Assembly (NCBI RefSeq): GCF_963576615.1
Contig: NC_088711.1
Location: forward strand, 35,886,121-35,950,120
Length of the DNA stretch: 64,000 nucleotides
Source of the DNA: Watersipora subatra
Lineage: Eukaryota > Bryozoa > Gymnolaemata > Cheilostomatida > Watersiporidae
Reading direction: 5' to 3'
The translations under genes and the position numbers were made by a program. Shown piece after piece: positions 1 through 11,111 of this stretch; within the stretch, counting starts at the first letter, position 1; every line of letters begins with the position of its first letter. The notes below the pieces were generated by a model, which was not told the origin of the DNA, made no database searches, and was given only the letters and a program-made list of their open reading frames with translations.

Positions 1-1035
1 AATATTTTGTTACTTTTATAGACGATTTTTCTAGACGCTGTGCTGTGTATTTTCTTAGAAACAAATCTGAGGTATCTGAGAAGTTCAAAGAGTTTGAAAC
101 ATATACAGCTAACCAATCTGGAGAAACCATTCAAACACTGAGATCAGATAGAGGTGGTGAATACTTGTCTCAAGAATTTACCGACTAATTGAAATCTAAA
201 GGTATTCATCATGAACTCACATCGGCCTACTCAGCGGAACAAAATGGTGTTGCTGAGCGAATGAATAGAACTCTGTGTGAAGCAGCCCGTTCAATGTTGT
301 ACCATGCTAAATTGCCAAAGCAATACTGGGCTGAGACCATTTCTACTGCTGCCTACGTTAGAAATCGGCTTCCCACTTCTTCACACAAGAATGATCTCAC
401 ACCGTATGAGAAATGGTATGAACGCAAACCCAACATAGACAATCTAAGGGTGCTTGGATGTATTGCTTATGCTCGTATTTCAGATCAACTACGACAGAAA
501 CTTGACAAGAAGTGCCAGAAGCTAAGGTTTATAGGATACAGCAAACAGTCAAAGGTATACCGCCTGCTTGATGAATCGACTGGTAAAGTCACTACTAGAC
601 GAGACGTGGTATTTGATGAAACAAACTTTACAAACACCGTTAAACCATCATGTGACCAATATACAAAGCAGAAATCTATTGTTGTTGAACATTCAGTAAA
701 TGAACAGACAACTCCTAGTTTCTCTGGGCAATGCATGGTGAAGGGCAACAGCGACGATTATCTGCTCGCAAACGTAGACCTCCGGTTCGCTATGGAATTG
801 ATGAGTATGTAAGCCAGGCTCAACATGTCAAAACTATGTGGGAGTGTTGAATATGTACTAGTTGTTGACATTGACCAGTCATTATCTTGTATTTGTATAT
901 AGCTGTTGTCAGACTCTTTGTTCATATTGGCTTACTCATCTGTTATGTAATTATTATGTAATAATCCTTTTACTCTCTTTTCTCACTTATGTAGTAAGTA
1001 AGTTGCTGTTTAGCTTTCAAATATACATGAATAAC
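1..1035 (+). mobile_element. Ty1/copia LTR retrotransposon fossil (integrase part and probable LTR)
   Basis: The translated region at about 189-640 reads as a copia-type integrase core and C-terminus: motifs such as SAEQNGVAERMNRTL, LPKQYWAE, LRVLGCIAYA and KLRFIGYS are typical of Ty1/copia Pol. A purine-rich stretch near 840 is followed by a TGTT...AACA segment of about 190 bp (846-1035) that looks like the 3' LTR. The left part of the element lies outside the window. The copy is broken and incomplete, so it is treated as an old fossil. Family assignment is confident; the LTR boundaries are tentative. Confidence 0.8.
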
Positions 1036-1040
1036 ACATG

Positions 1041-3720
1041 TGTGTAGAATTGTATGGTTTAATAGCTTTATTTTACAAAAACAATTCAAAACACTATAAT
1101 TATGTTTTATAACTTGACACTGATGAATCATAGAAAATAATAAGATACAAGATAAGTGCATTCATGGTTTGGGCTTTGACATGACTTGTGTAGCCCAGAT
1201 ACATGGCTCTCAAGAAATTAATTTGATAAACATTGACTAAGTGCACAGATCAAACACTTAGTCACTGTGTAGAAAGCTGGAAAAACTTTTAAAGAGACTT
1301 TTTAAAGAGCCTGAAAGGTCTGTTTCCAATGGTGTATGCCTTAAAGTTGTCTGCAAGGGCTACTAGATTCACAGAACATATGCTATCACAGACTAACAAC
1401 AGTAAGATTGAGCTTGTTATGAGAAAACACAGTGAGGTGAGTGAGTATTTCTTTTAGATTTGTGATACGTTATCACTCAAACATTTAAGGTGAGATAATG
1501 GGACTCATAATTGTTCTATAAAATAATTATGTGATTTAATTACACAATTAATAATTATTATTAAGATGAAAGGAATGCTGACATGGTAATGTGTGCAAAC
1601 CATTAGTGGTGGCTACTGATCAAGATGCTTGTATTCAGTTTGAAAAATAACTAAATTTTGATCCAGCCAGGCATTAATCATTAGTCTTGCCCTTGTTTAT
1701 CGAGTGGACAAATCATGCGTGTATTCAATCTAGTTTATTGGCTACTATCACCTGACTAAGTGATAGTGATTTCCCCAGTCAATGTTGTCCTGGCATTCAT
1801 TTAGCTACATGAAGAGAGTCGGAAACCTGCTACTCACGGTACACCTTGTCAAGATGAAGATGAGTCACCAAAGAAAATCACAAGATCCAATTATATTATG
1901 TTGTTCACTTACACGTATCAAGACCTACATTTAAACATATATGCATGATTTTTGAAAAGAAGGTGCAGTACTGCTCACTTAAATCAACTACTCGCAAAAC
2001 TGTCTTTCATGTGGCCAAAACTGTGTCTGCTGGTATGTCCATATATCCTGTAAATTAACCTAAGATATGATTTCTTCAGTTGCTTTGACTACGATTAAGT
2101 AATTGATAAGTAATTGATAAGCAGTGCCTTGTATTGTTTTCCAGACCAACTTGCACTGATATGGCACCAATGACTGACATCATATAGCCCTACAAGCAAC
2201 TATGGCCCTCACAACGAATTTAAACTCCTATTGCCAACTTCAAGCATTATTTCACCTAAACAACTTGCTAATTTTGTGAGTGGTGCACCTGTCTACATAT
2301 GCAGATGGATCGAAGAATGCTGCTACCATCAAACAGGAAGAACATGTACTTTGTAGAACTTTGATCAAGATGTGGTTGCTTTAAAGATGGCCTCTCATAA
2401 CAAGTGTTATGACCAGAATATCTGCGTAATGCTCGATACACAACTGCGTAAGTGGTGACAATGTTAATCAGTCTTGCCTCAACAGAATCAATTAAGATTT
2501 TTCACTACTTACCTATGGTATCTTGGAATTTTTTATGTAAGGGAACAAGCAGCGGCGAGCTGTGCCTCTAACTGCAGTTTGTGGATATTACAGCCCAGGT
2601 TCCCAGAGGGCAACTGAGTTAGAAACCTTCTCAATGGACTAGTTCATATCTATGGCAGACATGATCGAACTACCATAAATGCAGTGACTCCAAGCTATTG
2701 AGGATGTGGGGCCATCCTTATGGATGTCTTGAGGCTTATCCAAGCCCTGCCTGCCATTGCCATTCCTTCAACATTCCGTCAACTTGCTGATACTATTCTC
2801 GATGTGCTTATTGCTCATGCTAAGAAGTACAATGCTGCTTGTGTGGATTTTGTGATCGAAAACTATTGCAAGAATAAAGCTACTAAGGCTACTATGCTCG
2901 GAGATGAACTTCCAATGTGAAAATCTTATAGGTTCGCATGGTTTCTCTGGCTGTGATGCAGGGGCAACTTTATTCTCTCTCAGGGAAATTTCTGGGCAAC
3001 CTTATACTCTCTGTGAGACCTACACATGCAGACTCTATGGCCAAGAAGATAGCACCCAAGAAAATGGCACAGACTTATACTGACTAAGGAACAGGCTTTT
3101 TGTGTTTAGGTCTAGGCCAGTCAGTCCCTCCCTCCCTCCCTTCAATCGCTGAAAAACCATGTGCATTGTGTCAATTATGTAGCAGCTATACCTACATGCA
3201 TATGGAAAGAGTCAACAACACAACTTGCCAATGCACCATTTCCTTCTTTACACCGGTGGATACTGGGTAAGGAAAATGATGAGTATGCAGTAAAGTGTCG
3301 TACCAAAATCATCGCCCCCACCTGATATCCTACAGGCAGTTTTATGGGAGTGTCAAAAATCCAGGTGCCGAGGATACTGATGTGCCCGTATCATGGCAGA
3401 GCTGCCTTACACAGAGCTTTGCACATGCGTGCACTGAAACAAAACTGTAGCAGGAGTAGCAGAGGATGCCGATGATGAGGAAAATGACTAAGAACTCAAT
3501 ATATCGAACAAGTAGTTAGGATATGCAATATTTTGAAATATCCCAGCTCATTTTGTAAGACTGTTGACATTAGCTACTAATACTACTACTAATAATAATG
3601 CTAATAATAACCACCAATTATTATTTTCGATGATTAATCAGTGTCAGGTTATAAAACATAATTATAGTGTTTTTAATATTTTTTGTAAAATAAAGCTATT
3701 AAACCATACAATTATACACA
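1041..3720 (+). mobile_element. Decayed TIR element with ~103-bp inverted repeats
   Basis: Bases 1041-1143 reappear as the reverse complement at about 3618-3720 with few mismatches, so a 2.7-kb segment is bounded by long terminal inverted repeats (outer ends TGTGTAGAAT and ATTATACACA). The interior has plus-strand protein debris. About 2720-2920 reads TFRQLADTILDVLI and AACVDFVIENYC, and about 3330-3420 carries a cysteine-rich stretch (WECQKSRCRGY, then LPYTELCTC). From memory, these resemble pieces of a large uncharacterised multicopy protein family of invertebrate genomes. The frames are interrupted. No clear target-site duplication is visible and no superfamily can be assigned. Confidence 0.5.
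2720..2920 (+). pseudogene. Fragment of multicopy element protein
   Basis: A 66-codon open stretch reads MDVLRLIQALPAIAIPS, TFRQLADTILDVLIAHA and CVDFVIENYCKNKATKAT. It lies inside the inverted-repeat element and is followed, after frame breaks, by a cysteine-rich stretch near 3330-3420. The segment order (TFxxLAD...VDFVxDxY..., then WxC...CRxxC...LPCTxLCxC) is one I remember from repetitive uncharacterised proteins in invertebrate assemblies. It is probably not a functional host gene. Confidence 0.4.
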
Positions 3721-4108
3721 CATTTACATATACGTATATACATGTATATAGTTTACATGTGGGTGTAACAATTGTATGATATGGAATGTTCGAAAGTAGA
3801 TAGAAGATGAATTTTGATTTTACCAATGACATCCTAAATCACAGCAAAATAATTATGATGAAAGGTTGCAAATCTGATGCTTCTATGAGAAGAACACTAT
3901 TTACAGGGGAGATAAATCCTAAAGCATCATTTCTATCAAATTTCTCATAGAAGTGGGAATGGCAGCTGTGGCAACTTTTCAGTTTTGATTTCGTCATACC
4001 AAAATTTGTCTGAATCACTGCAGAAATTGCCGCTGAAAGGGGGTGCCAACGAAAATGCAAGATAAACTGCCTTTACTTGGCGGGTACTTGGCCTACGGCC
4101 TAAAAGAC

Positions 4109-4166
4109 GGTCAGATCTAAAAAAGATAACGATTTGTGAGTTTCTAGCCGCAATTCCTAAATCGGT
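4109..4166 (+). repeat. Dispersed repeat, copy 1
   Basis: Begins GGTCAGATCTAAAAAAGATA and matches the reverse complement of 9782-9840 with a few mismatches. Probably the end of a transposon family; family unknown. Confidence 0.6.
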
Positions 4167-4454
4167 TGCGGAATGTACACAAAAATAAATTTTGGCGCCT
4201 ACAATATAACTGAACGTTGACAAGGTCGTTTCTACGGAACTACAAAACTGCTAATGCTAGTTGTACTGCGTAGTTGTAGTAGGCTGTTGTCGTAAATGGT
4301 TTTTAGTATACTCTTGAATAGGGCTTGTACATTGATACTATTATTATTACAAACTATTATATATGTACTACATTGCAAAGCAGTTATTTTATATGACTAC
4401 AGCAAGTTTTGGCTTGCCCATAAAACAGTTATACTTTTTCTTCTAATTACAATA

Positions 4455-4650
4455 CAAATTAGAACCTGACTTTTCAGCAATTATTAGCCTAGCTACAAAA
4501 CAATAATATTTCTATTAAATAAATGTTAGAAACTGACTTTTCAGCAATTATTAGCCCAGCTACAAAACAGATATATTTCTATTAAATACATATTGGAACT
4601 TGTCTTTTCAGCAATTATTAGCCCAGCTACAAAACAGTTATCTTATTTCA
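4455..4650. repeat. ~68-bp tandem repeat, 3 copies
   Basis: Three successive copies share TTTTCAGCAATTATTAGCC and then CAGCTACAAAACA. A related tail (CTACAAAACAGTTATCTTAT) recurs at about 8656-8678, so the unit may derive from a dispersed element. Confidence 0.75.
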
Positions 4651-5159
4651 ACTTCATGGACTTGAAGAGCAAGTATTAGACTGGCTACATAAAAGTTTTA
4701 TGACTTTATACAAACTAAAGCTTAGAGTTATGAGAAGGTATTATCATTGTATGTTGTATGTAAAAGTTATATACTATTTAGATTTACATAGCATTTCTCA
4801 ACGAAATATAATATGTACCAAATAGAAAAACCATTGAAAAAGTTGAATACACCAAGTTGCAAAATTGTGTAAAGAAAAAGTACACACTGAGTACAGCTGA
4901 GTACACACTGCCTTGATGCATATTCCACTAATGCAAACAAACTGACTAGAAATACAGGATGGCTAAACTATATAAATGTATGCAACATAAAAGTTAATAA
5001 AACAGTAGTTAGTACTGAATCAGGGCATCAAATAAAAGGTAATACACTATAATAGTCCAGTGTGAACAAACAATAAAATTTTGTTTTAAAACATATTGAA
5101 GATATGCCAGTTATCCGCATACATGTGTACATTGGAAAGCATAACAGGAAAGCATATGT

Positions 5160-8100
5160 TTAGCTATGCGTAATGGATTTTTCCATACCATAATATGTTG
5201 GAGATGGCCTACTATTGTCATCATCTGGAGTCAACTTTTTACACCATGACTCGTAAGCTTCTAGTACAGCTGGACTCAGTCTAATAAGTTGCCGACTAAT
5301 GACCGGATAGTCAGAGCTACTCTCTTTAAGATAATATAAAATGGTCTCATTTACCATCTGAATACCATATATATATGTTCCAGATATATGCTCCTGTCGA
5401 CAATGTTCGTAATCTTCGGCTGGAACTACATTAAATACACCAAAACTAGTATGGTGTGTTTTATAGCGCTTCAGGTACTTGATTTTATAATACATAAGCT
5501 GAGCATCTAGTGAGACAGCAGGAAATTCCACAGGGTTTTCTGTAAGCTCCTTGCCATTCCAGTTGGTAGCTTCATGATCTTCTGTTGTCGTGAAACACTT
5601 CACTGCTCCTTCTCTGGTGGATTCTTCCTTGGCTATTACACAAATAAATAAATAGAAAACGTTACAGACTACTCCACAAAGTTTTGATCTAGTTAACCCT
5701 TTGCTTACAAAATCCATAAAAGCCCGGAATACGAGCATTGTCTCAGCGTACGGATCTGGAAATAATTCGGCCTTCGATAGACCTTTTTTAAAATATATTA
5801 TTTATTAAAAAAACAGCATTAAAATGAGTAATTTGATCAATTTCCGTCGGCTTTGTAATACTGTTTTGAGGTTATAAATAATACCTAATACACATGTGCA
5901 AGCAATACACTTTGCAAAGATGTGTTCTTTTATGGAAATCTATTCATCATGAACACACGCGGTTGTTCAAGCTCTGCTAAAAAAGTTTGTTTAGAGAAGA
6001 CATCGACTGGTTTGGAAATGAAGAAAAGGATATCAGGTCGGAATAATGTGGGGTAGACGATGAAAGTGAAAAATAAGATCAACAGGGTGAATTGGATTGC
6101 GAAAGTGAGAATGAAACGGCCGGCGATGAAACCGGGAGTATTTACGGATTTCAAAGAGGAGCTGACTTAAAACAAAAAATTACATTTTGCTGACAGCTTG
6201 GCAGGAGTAAGTTCGAATTTTTAAACAGGTAAGTATTTTTAACATTTAAAGCTTTTTATAACATCGGCCATTATAAATGTTATATTTAACGAAACGAATA
6301 AATATGGCCTCCAAAAACATTGCGATGCTTCGGAGCCTGTTGATGGTAAAGATATTTGGCGAGTTATTTATTTAGTTTTGCATATAAGTATTTTCAAAAA
6401 GCCTACTCTGTTGTCTTACTGGTCCACAATCCTTTATTATCTACGTTGATTTTTAATAAAATTAAAAATAGAAAGAAAAATAGAAGCAAGTTTACTTTCT
6501 ACTGTGCATTTTGCTGACAATTTTGAACAGCCTGCTAGCAATAGATTTTTCAAGTTAGAAGATCTTTTTGCCATGATATGCGACCGGTTATATTCTGTTT
6601 CACTGCCTGGTAAATTCATATCTATAGATGAAAGCTTGCTGGCTTGGAAAGGATGACTTGGACAACCAGTTTCTTTGCAAACTCTTGCAAACATATGACA
6701 CCGTGCAGATGCTTATCATAAACCATTTTCACAGAGTTATTGCTTCCAAAAATGTATTTGTTATCGATGTTTTATGATAGAAAGGTGGCAACATTGACAC
6801 ATCACAATGTTGATAGAAATATTCACAGACGAATAACTTTGCAGGGACGATCTACAGGGAATAAATGGCTGCCTGTTGAGAAATTTCTAAGCTTTCAAAT
6901 GCATATTCATTTATAGCTCTATTCCAATTTGCATGTACGTTATAGCGAAGTTTAGGCGACATTGTCAGGCCTCCATTTTTCGCTGGTCTTTTGGGTCACG
7001 CACTGAGAATTTCGAGTGGCGCTCCCGCAATGCATCGGAGCTCATAACTCCACTTTCAATGCTCTTTGACGACCAATTTTTTTTGCAAATTGTTGAGAAC
7101 CTATGAATCCGTGCATGTATTATTTATACAACATTGCCAATTACCTTTATCAATTAGGAAAATACAATTGAAAATGGTGTATAAAAAAAATTAATAGCTT
7201 CAACAAATTGAGACTTTTGCTGGAAAGCATTTGCAAGCTATCTGCATAGAAAAATATCAGCTTGTAGAGAAATTTCTCAGCTTTCCTATGCATATTAATT
7301 TATGTAACTATCAGAATAGTGATGTAAGTTACTGCAGTTTTTATGCAGTCATGCCGAAGGCTCAAATCGCCCTAGTAATTGCCTCCGTACGCTGGTATTT
7401 TCCCGGCCGTAAGCGCGCCGTAGCCAAAGGGTTAAGAACATGCATTAGATATATATAAAGCAGGTAATGTCCATAGATACCAACACTATACTATTTAAAG
7501 ATATCAGAATAGTATTCTCATGCTCTAGATTGGTGAACACAGTAAAATAATTTTTATGTATTATTATGATACAAATATAAAACTTGTTAGCCTGTATGTG
7601 ACTTACATCTTCAACCTACCTGCTTCAATAGAGAGCTTGATATCCGCCAATGCTCGACCATCTTCCTAACATAAATAAAGACAACTGGTTAAAAACGAAA
7701 TTCAATGCAAAAATGTTAAAAAGTTGTTCAGGTTGAGAAAATTAAACCAAATAAGTGAGGAAGTATCTTAACATCTATTTACATACAAGATATACAGATG
7801 TGCTAAATCTGCTGGGAATAGTTATTGTTTCACATACCTTTATACTTGCCAATAATTCTTTACGGTATGTGGAAGGATTTAAAGACATATCACCATCTTT
7901 TCTATTTTCTAGCTCAAACGATTCAACATATCGTTGCGCATGCTGAAAATATTAATAACATTATAAAAATGGAGATTCTTAGAATTATTCTTTAGTAAGT
8001 TTACAACAACAACAAAAATGTGCCGAATATCTAGAAAGTTCAAGATTATTGCATAACCCCCTACAAGGAATCACACTAATTTTGGTGAAAAAACATTGTG

Positions 8101-9232
8101 GTTAACAGTGAAAATTGACAGAATAGGACTAGGTTCCTTAGTAATAGTTAATGTGTAGATAAATAATCCAACCAGACGTTTCCTACTGATAATTGTTGAA
8201 GTCTTGAGACCTCTACGAATGAGAGTGTCACTCACCTTGATAACATACAGTCCACAGCTTCACCTTGGTAACATAGTCCACAGCTTACACAATCTTTCTG
8301 TTGCATAGCCGCCATCTCACTATCTGTCACAGCATAATCAGCAAACCTCTCATCAACAGAAACAAGCTTCCTGTAAATATTGTTGCTAACAGTGATCTTT
8401 TGGATTAAACCATTTATGCTAGAATGCAAAGGCAATAACTGTTGCTTTTTGTAAGATTTACCGACAAACCTAGTGAAGGATTTCATGCCCACCTTTTTTC
8501 AATGGTCTGTTGTCCTTTGTAAGAAAGAGAGTCCTTGAATGAATTTTTCAAAGTTTCCTATCTACCAGCTGCAAACAGAGTACCGTATACAACTTGTATA
8601 TAAAGCTATGCAAGCTAATGCAAGTTGCATGTTATAGATACACGCAGAGCAAGTATTTCCGTGTCTACAAAACAGTTATCTTATTCAAGTTACATGCTAT
8701 ATAAAAGATGTGCTGTTTTAAATTTTTAAAACAATTATAATAACTATGCACAGCCATGCAACACTAATTGTTCTAAAAATTAATATCTTGACATAGTCTT
8801 TTAGTATAAAAGTGCAGCATAAGAATACTAACCATTAGGGAGTAGTGACTTCGCTCAGAATCATGTCTTGGTACTATAATAATGTCAGCAGGCTGGTCTA
8901 ATGCGTTAGTGAGACTATCATGGATCAGCAGAGCATGAAACTGAAAATAAACATTTGATAAAGATAAAAAAGTTAACGAATAATACAATATGGCAAAATC
9001 TTTTCTGCTCCGTTAAGCGTTGCATAATAAGTTTATAAAATATATATTTTGTTGATGTAGCAAAAATTATGATAAAATTAATCCCATGATGAACTTTTAC
9101 CGCTGATTAAATGAAATAGAGATACATTGACAGCATCACGTCACATCAACTTTAGATCACAACCTCAGAAAGACATCCCTTGATTGTTGATTTCGACTTG
9201 GAAATCGCCAGTTTTATGCCAACATCTACCAC
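5160..9232 (-). CDS. Unrecognised multi-exon gene, 3' portion
   Basis: Five minus-strand exons join in frame. In coding order they are 9232-9164, 8940-8833, 7942-7838, 7665-7620 and 5632-5160 (TAA at 5160-5162). Phases agree at every junction (0, 0, 0, 1), and acceptors such as TTTTCAG are clean. The first donor (GAG|GTTGTG) is weak. The joined product is about 266 aa, with segments VVDVGIKLAISKSKS, DIIIVPRHDSERSHYSLM, HAQRYVESFELENRKDG, EDGRALADIKLSIEA and HHTSFGVFNVVPAEDYEH. It looks soluble, with no signal peptide, membrane helix or catalytic motif I can name. No start codon exon is found before 9232, so the 5' end is missing, lost or unseen. A piggyBac element occupies the last intron. 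I do not recognise the family. Confidence 0.55.
5693..7435 (+). mobile_element. piggyBac-like DNA transposon, decayed
   Basis: The element is flanked by TTAA at 5693-5696 and 7432-7435, the piggyBac target-site duplication. Its ends are CCCTTTGCTTAC at the left and, read inward, CCCTTTGGCTAC at the right. A subterminal CAGCGTACGGA occurs inverted near both ends. It is about 1.74 kb and sits in the last intron of the unrecognised minus-strand gene. Transposase debris is on the plus strand. Confidence 0.75.
6440..6700 (+). pseudogene. piggyBac transposase remnant
   Basis: The plus-strand translation contains NRFFKLEDLFAMICDRLY followed by LPGKFISIDESLLAWKG. The second matches the conserved piggyBac segment around the first catalytic aspartate (SIDESL...WKGR). 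An in-frame stop follows directly after WKG, and the downstream catalytic region is not recognisable. It is a dead fragment of a plain DNA transposon. Confidence 0.7.
8236..8492 (-). other. Possible alternative exon with duplicated splice donor
   Basis: An 86-codon open frame on the minus strand ends at a strong donor CAAG|GTGAGT (exon side at 8236). A ~28-bp tandem duplication at the same place carries a second donor-like CAAG|GTGAAG. The phase does not fit the flanking exons of the unrecognised gene (both phase 0), and no good acceptor is seen upstream. It is therefore either an alternative exon or not coding. Confidence 0.3.
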
Positions 9233-11074
9233 CTAAAATAATTAAAATAAAATCTAGAACTTGATCCAATATTTCGAAGGAAAATTACAATTAGAAATTT
9301 AACAGACTGCACTAGAAGACACTGTTGCCACACAAACTGTCATCAAGAACATAGTTGCTTATAAAACATCTGTCTAGAATCTATTTTTAGCAGCGTAACA
9401 TTTTATTAAGAACAGTAAACCTTTTTGGTATTTTTTCAATGTATTATGTTTTTATCACTCTTTTATATACCTTATATTTCTAGTATCTAGAATAAATCTA
9501 GGCATTTCCAGCACCAGCAAAACACCAGTAACCATTCTTTAATGCCAGTAATCATTCTTAATTTACAAGAAGAAGAGTTTTGACTACAAGCGTGCAGCAC
9601 GATGCTGGCCTACGATGCCGCTCGCATTAGAAATGCAAAAAAGAAACATATATTGCCCGCTAGAGCAGGACGTTTAACACTGATGTCAAAGGTTTATTTT
9701 AAAAACTATACAAAACTATTTTCTTACGTCCATGGTACTACTGATTACATATAATCGCCAACACAGCTACACAGTTTTCAAACCGAGTTAGGAACTGCGG
9801 TCTAGAAACTCACAAATCGTTATCTTTTTTAGATCTGACCATTTGACAAACGGTGTTATATTAAAGACTCGCTAATGCATAGCCTGACCACGTAATTTCA
9901 CCACAGTACTCGGCTATAGTAAATTAAACAAAATAAAAACTTAGGTGTTTCCTGATTGATCAGCCCGCAGTCTTACAAACCCGTCTTGCGAGCTGGAGAA
10001 ATATTATTAAGACGTTAGCCAAGTGACGCATTAGTCGGTGCTGAAGAAGACTGCATTGGGAACTAGTCAAACATTTTGTACGAATAGAGAAATATTTTTA
10101 CAAGCTTGACATAAATAATTTTACTGCTTTAATATTTCAAGCGTTGAAATGACAGATTTTTGTAGACCGACGCTGGTATATAATGTTATGTTAAAAATAT
10201 TCGTTCAGGCAGAAACGTGTAAACACCTTTTTTGCTTTTTCACCTAGTTCGTTTATTAGTTTTTTGTTAATTTACAGATAGTGACTGATATTCTAATTCT
10301 GAATAATCAAATGGCGAATTGTGTTACGATCATAATGGCCTGGACAATGATTCTGGGCTATTTTACGAGATGACGTTTGATGTTTCTGTATTGTTTGTGA
10401 TTATATAAGGTTGATTGAGTGCATGATTAAAATGGAGCGTTGTAATGATCTAAATTAAGTTTTACCCAAGTCAAATTAGTCACAATGAGAGAGCTTTTGT
10501 GTAAATTTCTTTAAACAAAAAGTCCTAGGCAGACTTCTATATCGCATTAAAGAAAATATGCAGCTGGTCCGGATTTAGCTATTTTTTTTAGCCTAATGGT
10601 AGCTCAGCACTCATAGAAATAGCTAAGCGCACAGGAATCAGTGGAATGGTTATGTACAGTAAACATGTTAAAATGCAACTTTGGTTTAACAGAACCTTTT
10701 TCTCAAGCCGTAATCGTAAACTTATAAAAAAGTAAGTTTGCTGCTAAGGATTAATATAAAATTATTGTTAAGTAATATTTTATGTTTCATACTTGTTCTG
10801 TTTTTATTAATAAAGCTGGGGAAAGTAGTAAATTAGGAGTCACCTGATGCTATAGGCTGAATGCTGTCTTATTTATGTAAGTTGATAGCTGTACAATCAT
10901 TGCATTTATCGATAGTTTCATCAATATTGTAATTCAAATGGCATTTGTTTTCAGTCTTCCTAGTGCAGCAGATGCTCTACTCTAATTATTTTTGCAAAAC
11001 CCTATTTTGTTGCTTTTCATATATTTAACATTTCTACTAGCTCATGTTTAATGAGTCATATCATTTGTTCACAG
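9233..11074. other. Intergenic between divergent genes
   Basis: No exon is supported. It contains the inverted copy of a dispersed repeat at 9782-9840. Otherwise it is AT-rich sequence that should include the PPM1K promoter and first 5'UTR exon, neither of which I can place. A splice acceptor TTCACAG ends at 11074, just before the PPM1K start codon exon. Confidence 0.5.
9782..9840 (-). repeat. Dispersed repeat, copy 2
   Basis: The reverse complement matches 4109-4166 from GGTCAGATCT onward, with a few substitutions (CTAGACCGCAGTTCC against CTAGCCGCAATTCC). The two copies flank the unrecognised gene in opposite orientation. Confidence 0.6.
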
Positions 11075-11111
11075 GCAGAGACACTCATGGGTTGACCATC
11101 AAATCACTCAA

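Larger units (their letters stand above)
3721..5159. other. Intergenic; short repeats only
   Basis: No exon is supported here. The stretch holds a dispersed repeat at 4109-4166, whose inverted copy lies at 9782-9840, and three tandem copies of a ~68-bp unit at 4455-4650 (shared core TTTTCAGCAATTATTAGCC). The short open frames on the minus strand at 3839-4223 lack splice signals and protein-like composition. Confidence 0.5.

Noticed and set aside
5930-6154. 74-codon hydrophobic minus-strand ORF
   Set aside because: Antisense to the piggyBac element; apparent membrane segments come from AT-rich transposon sequence.
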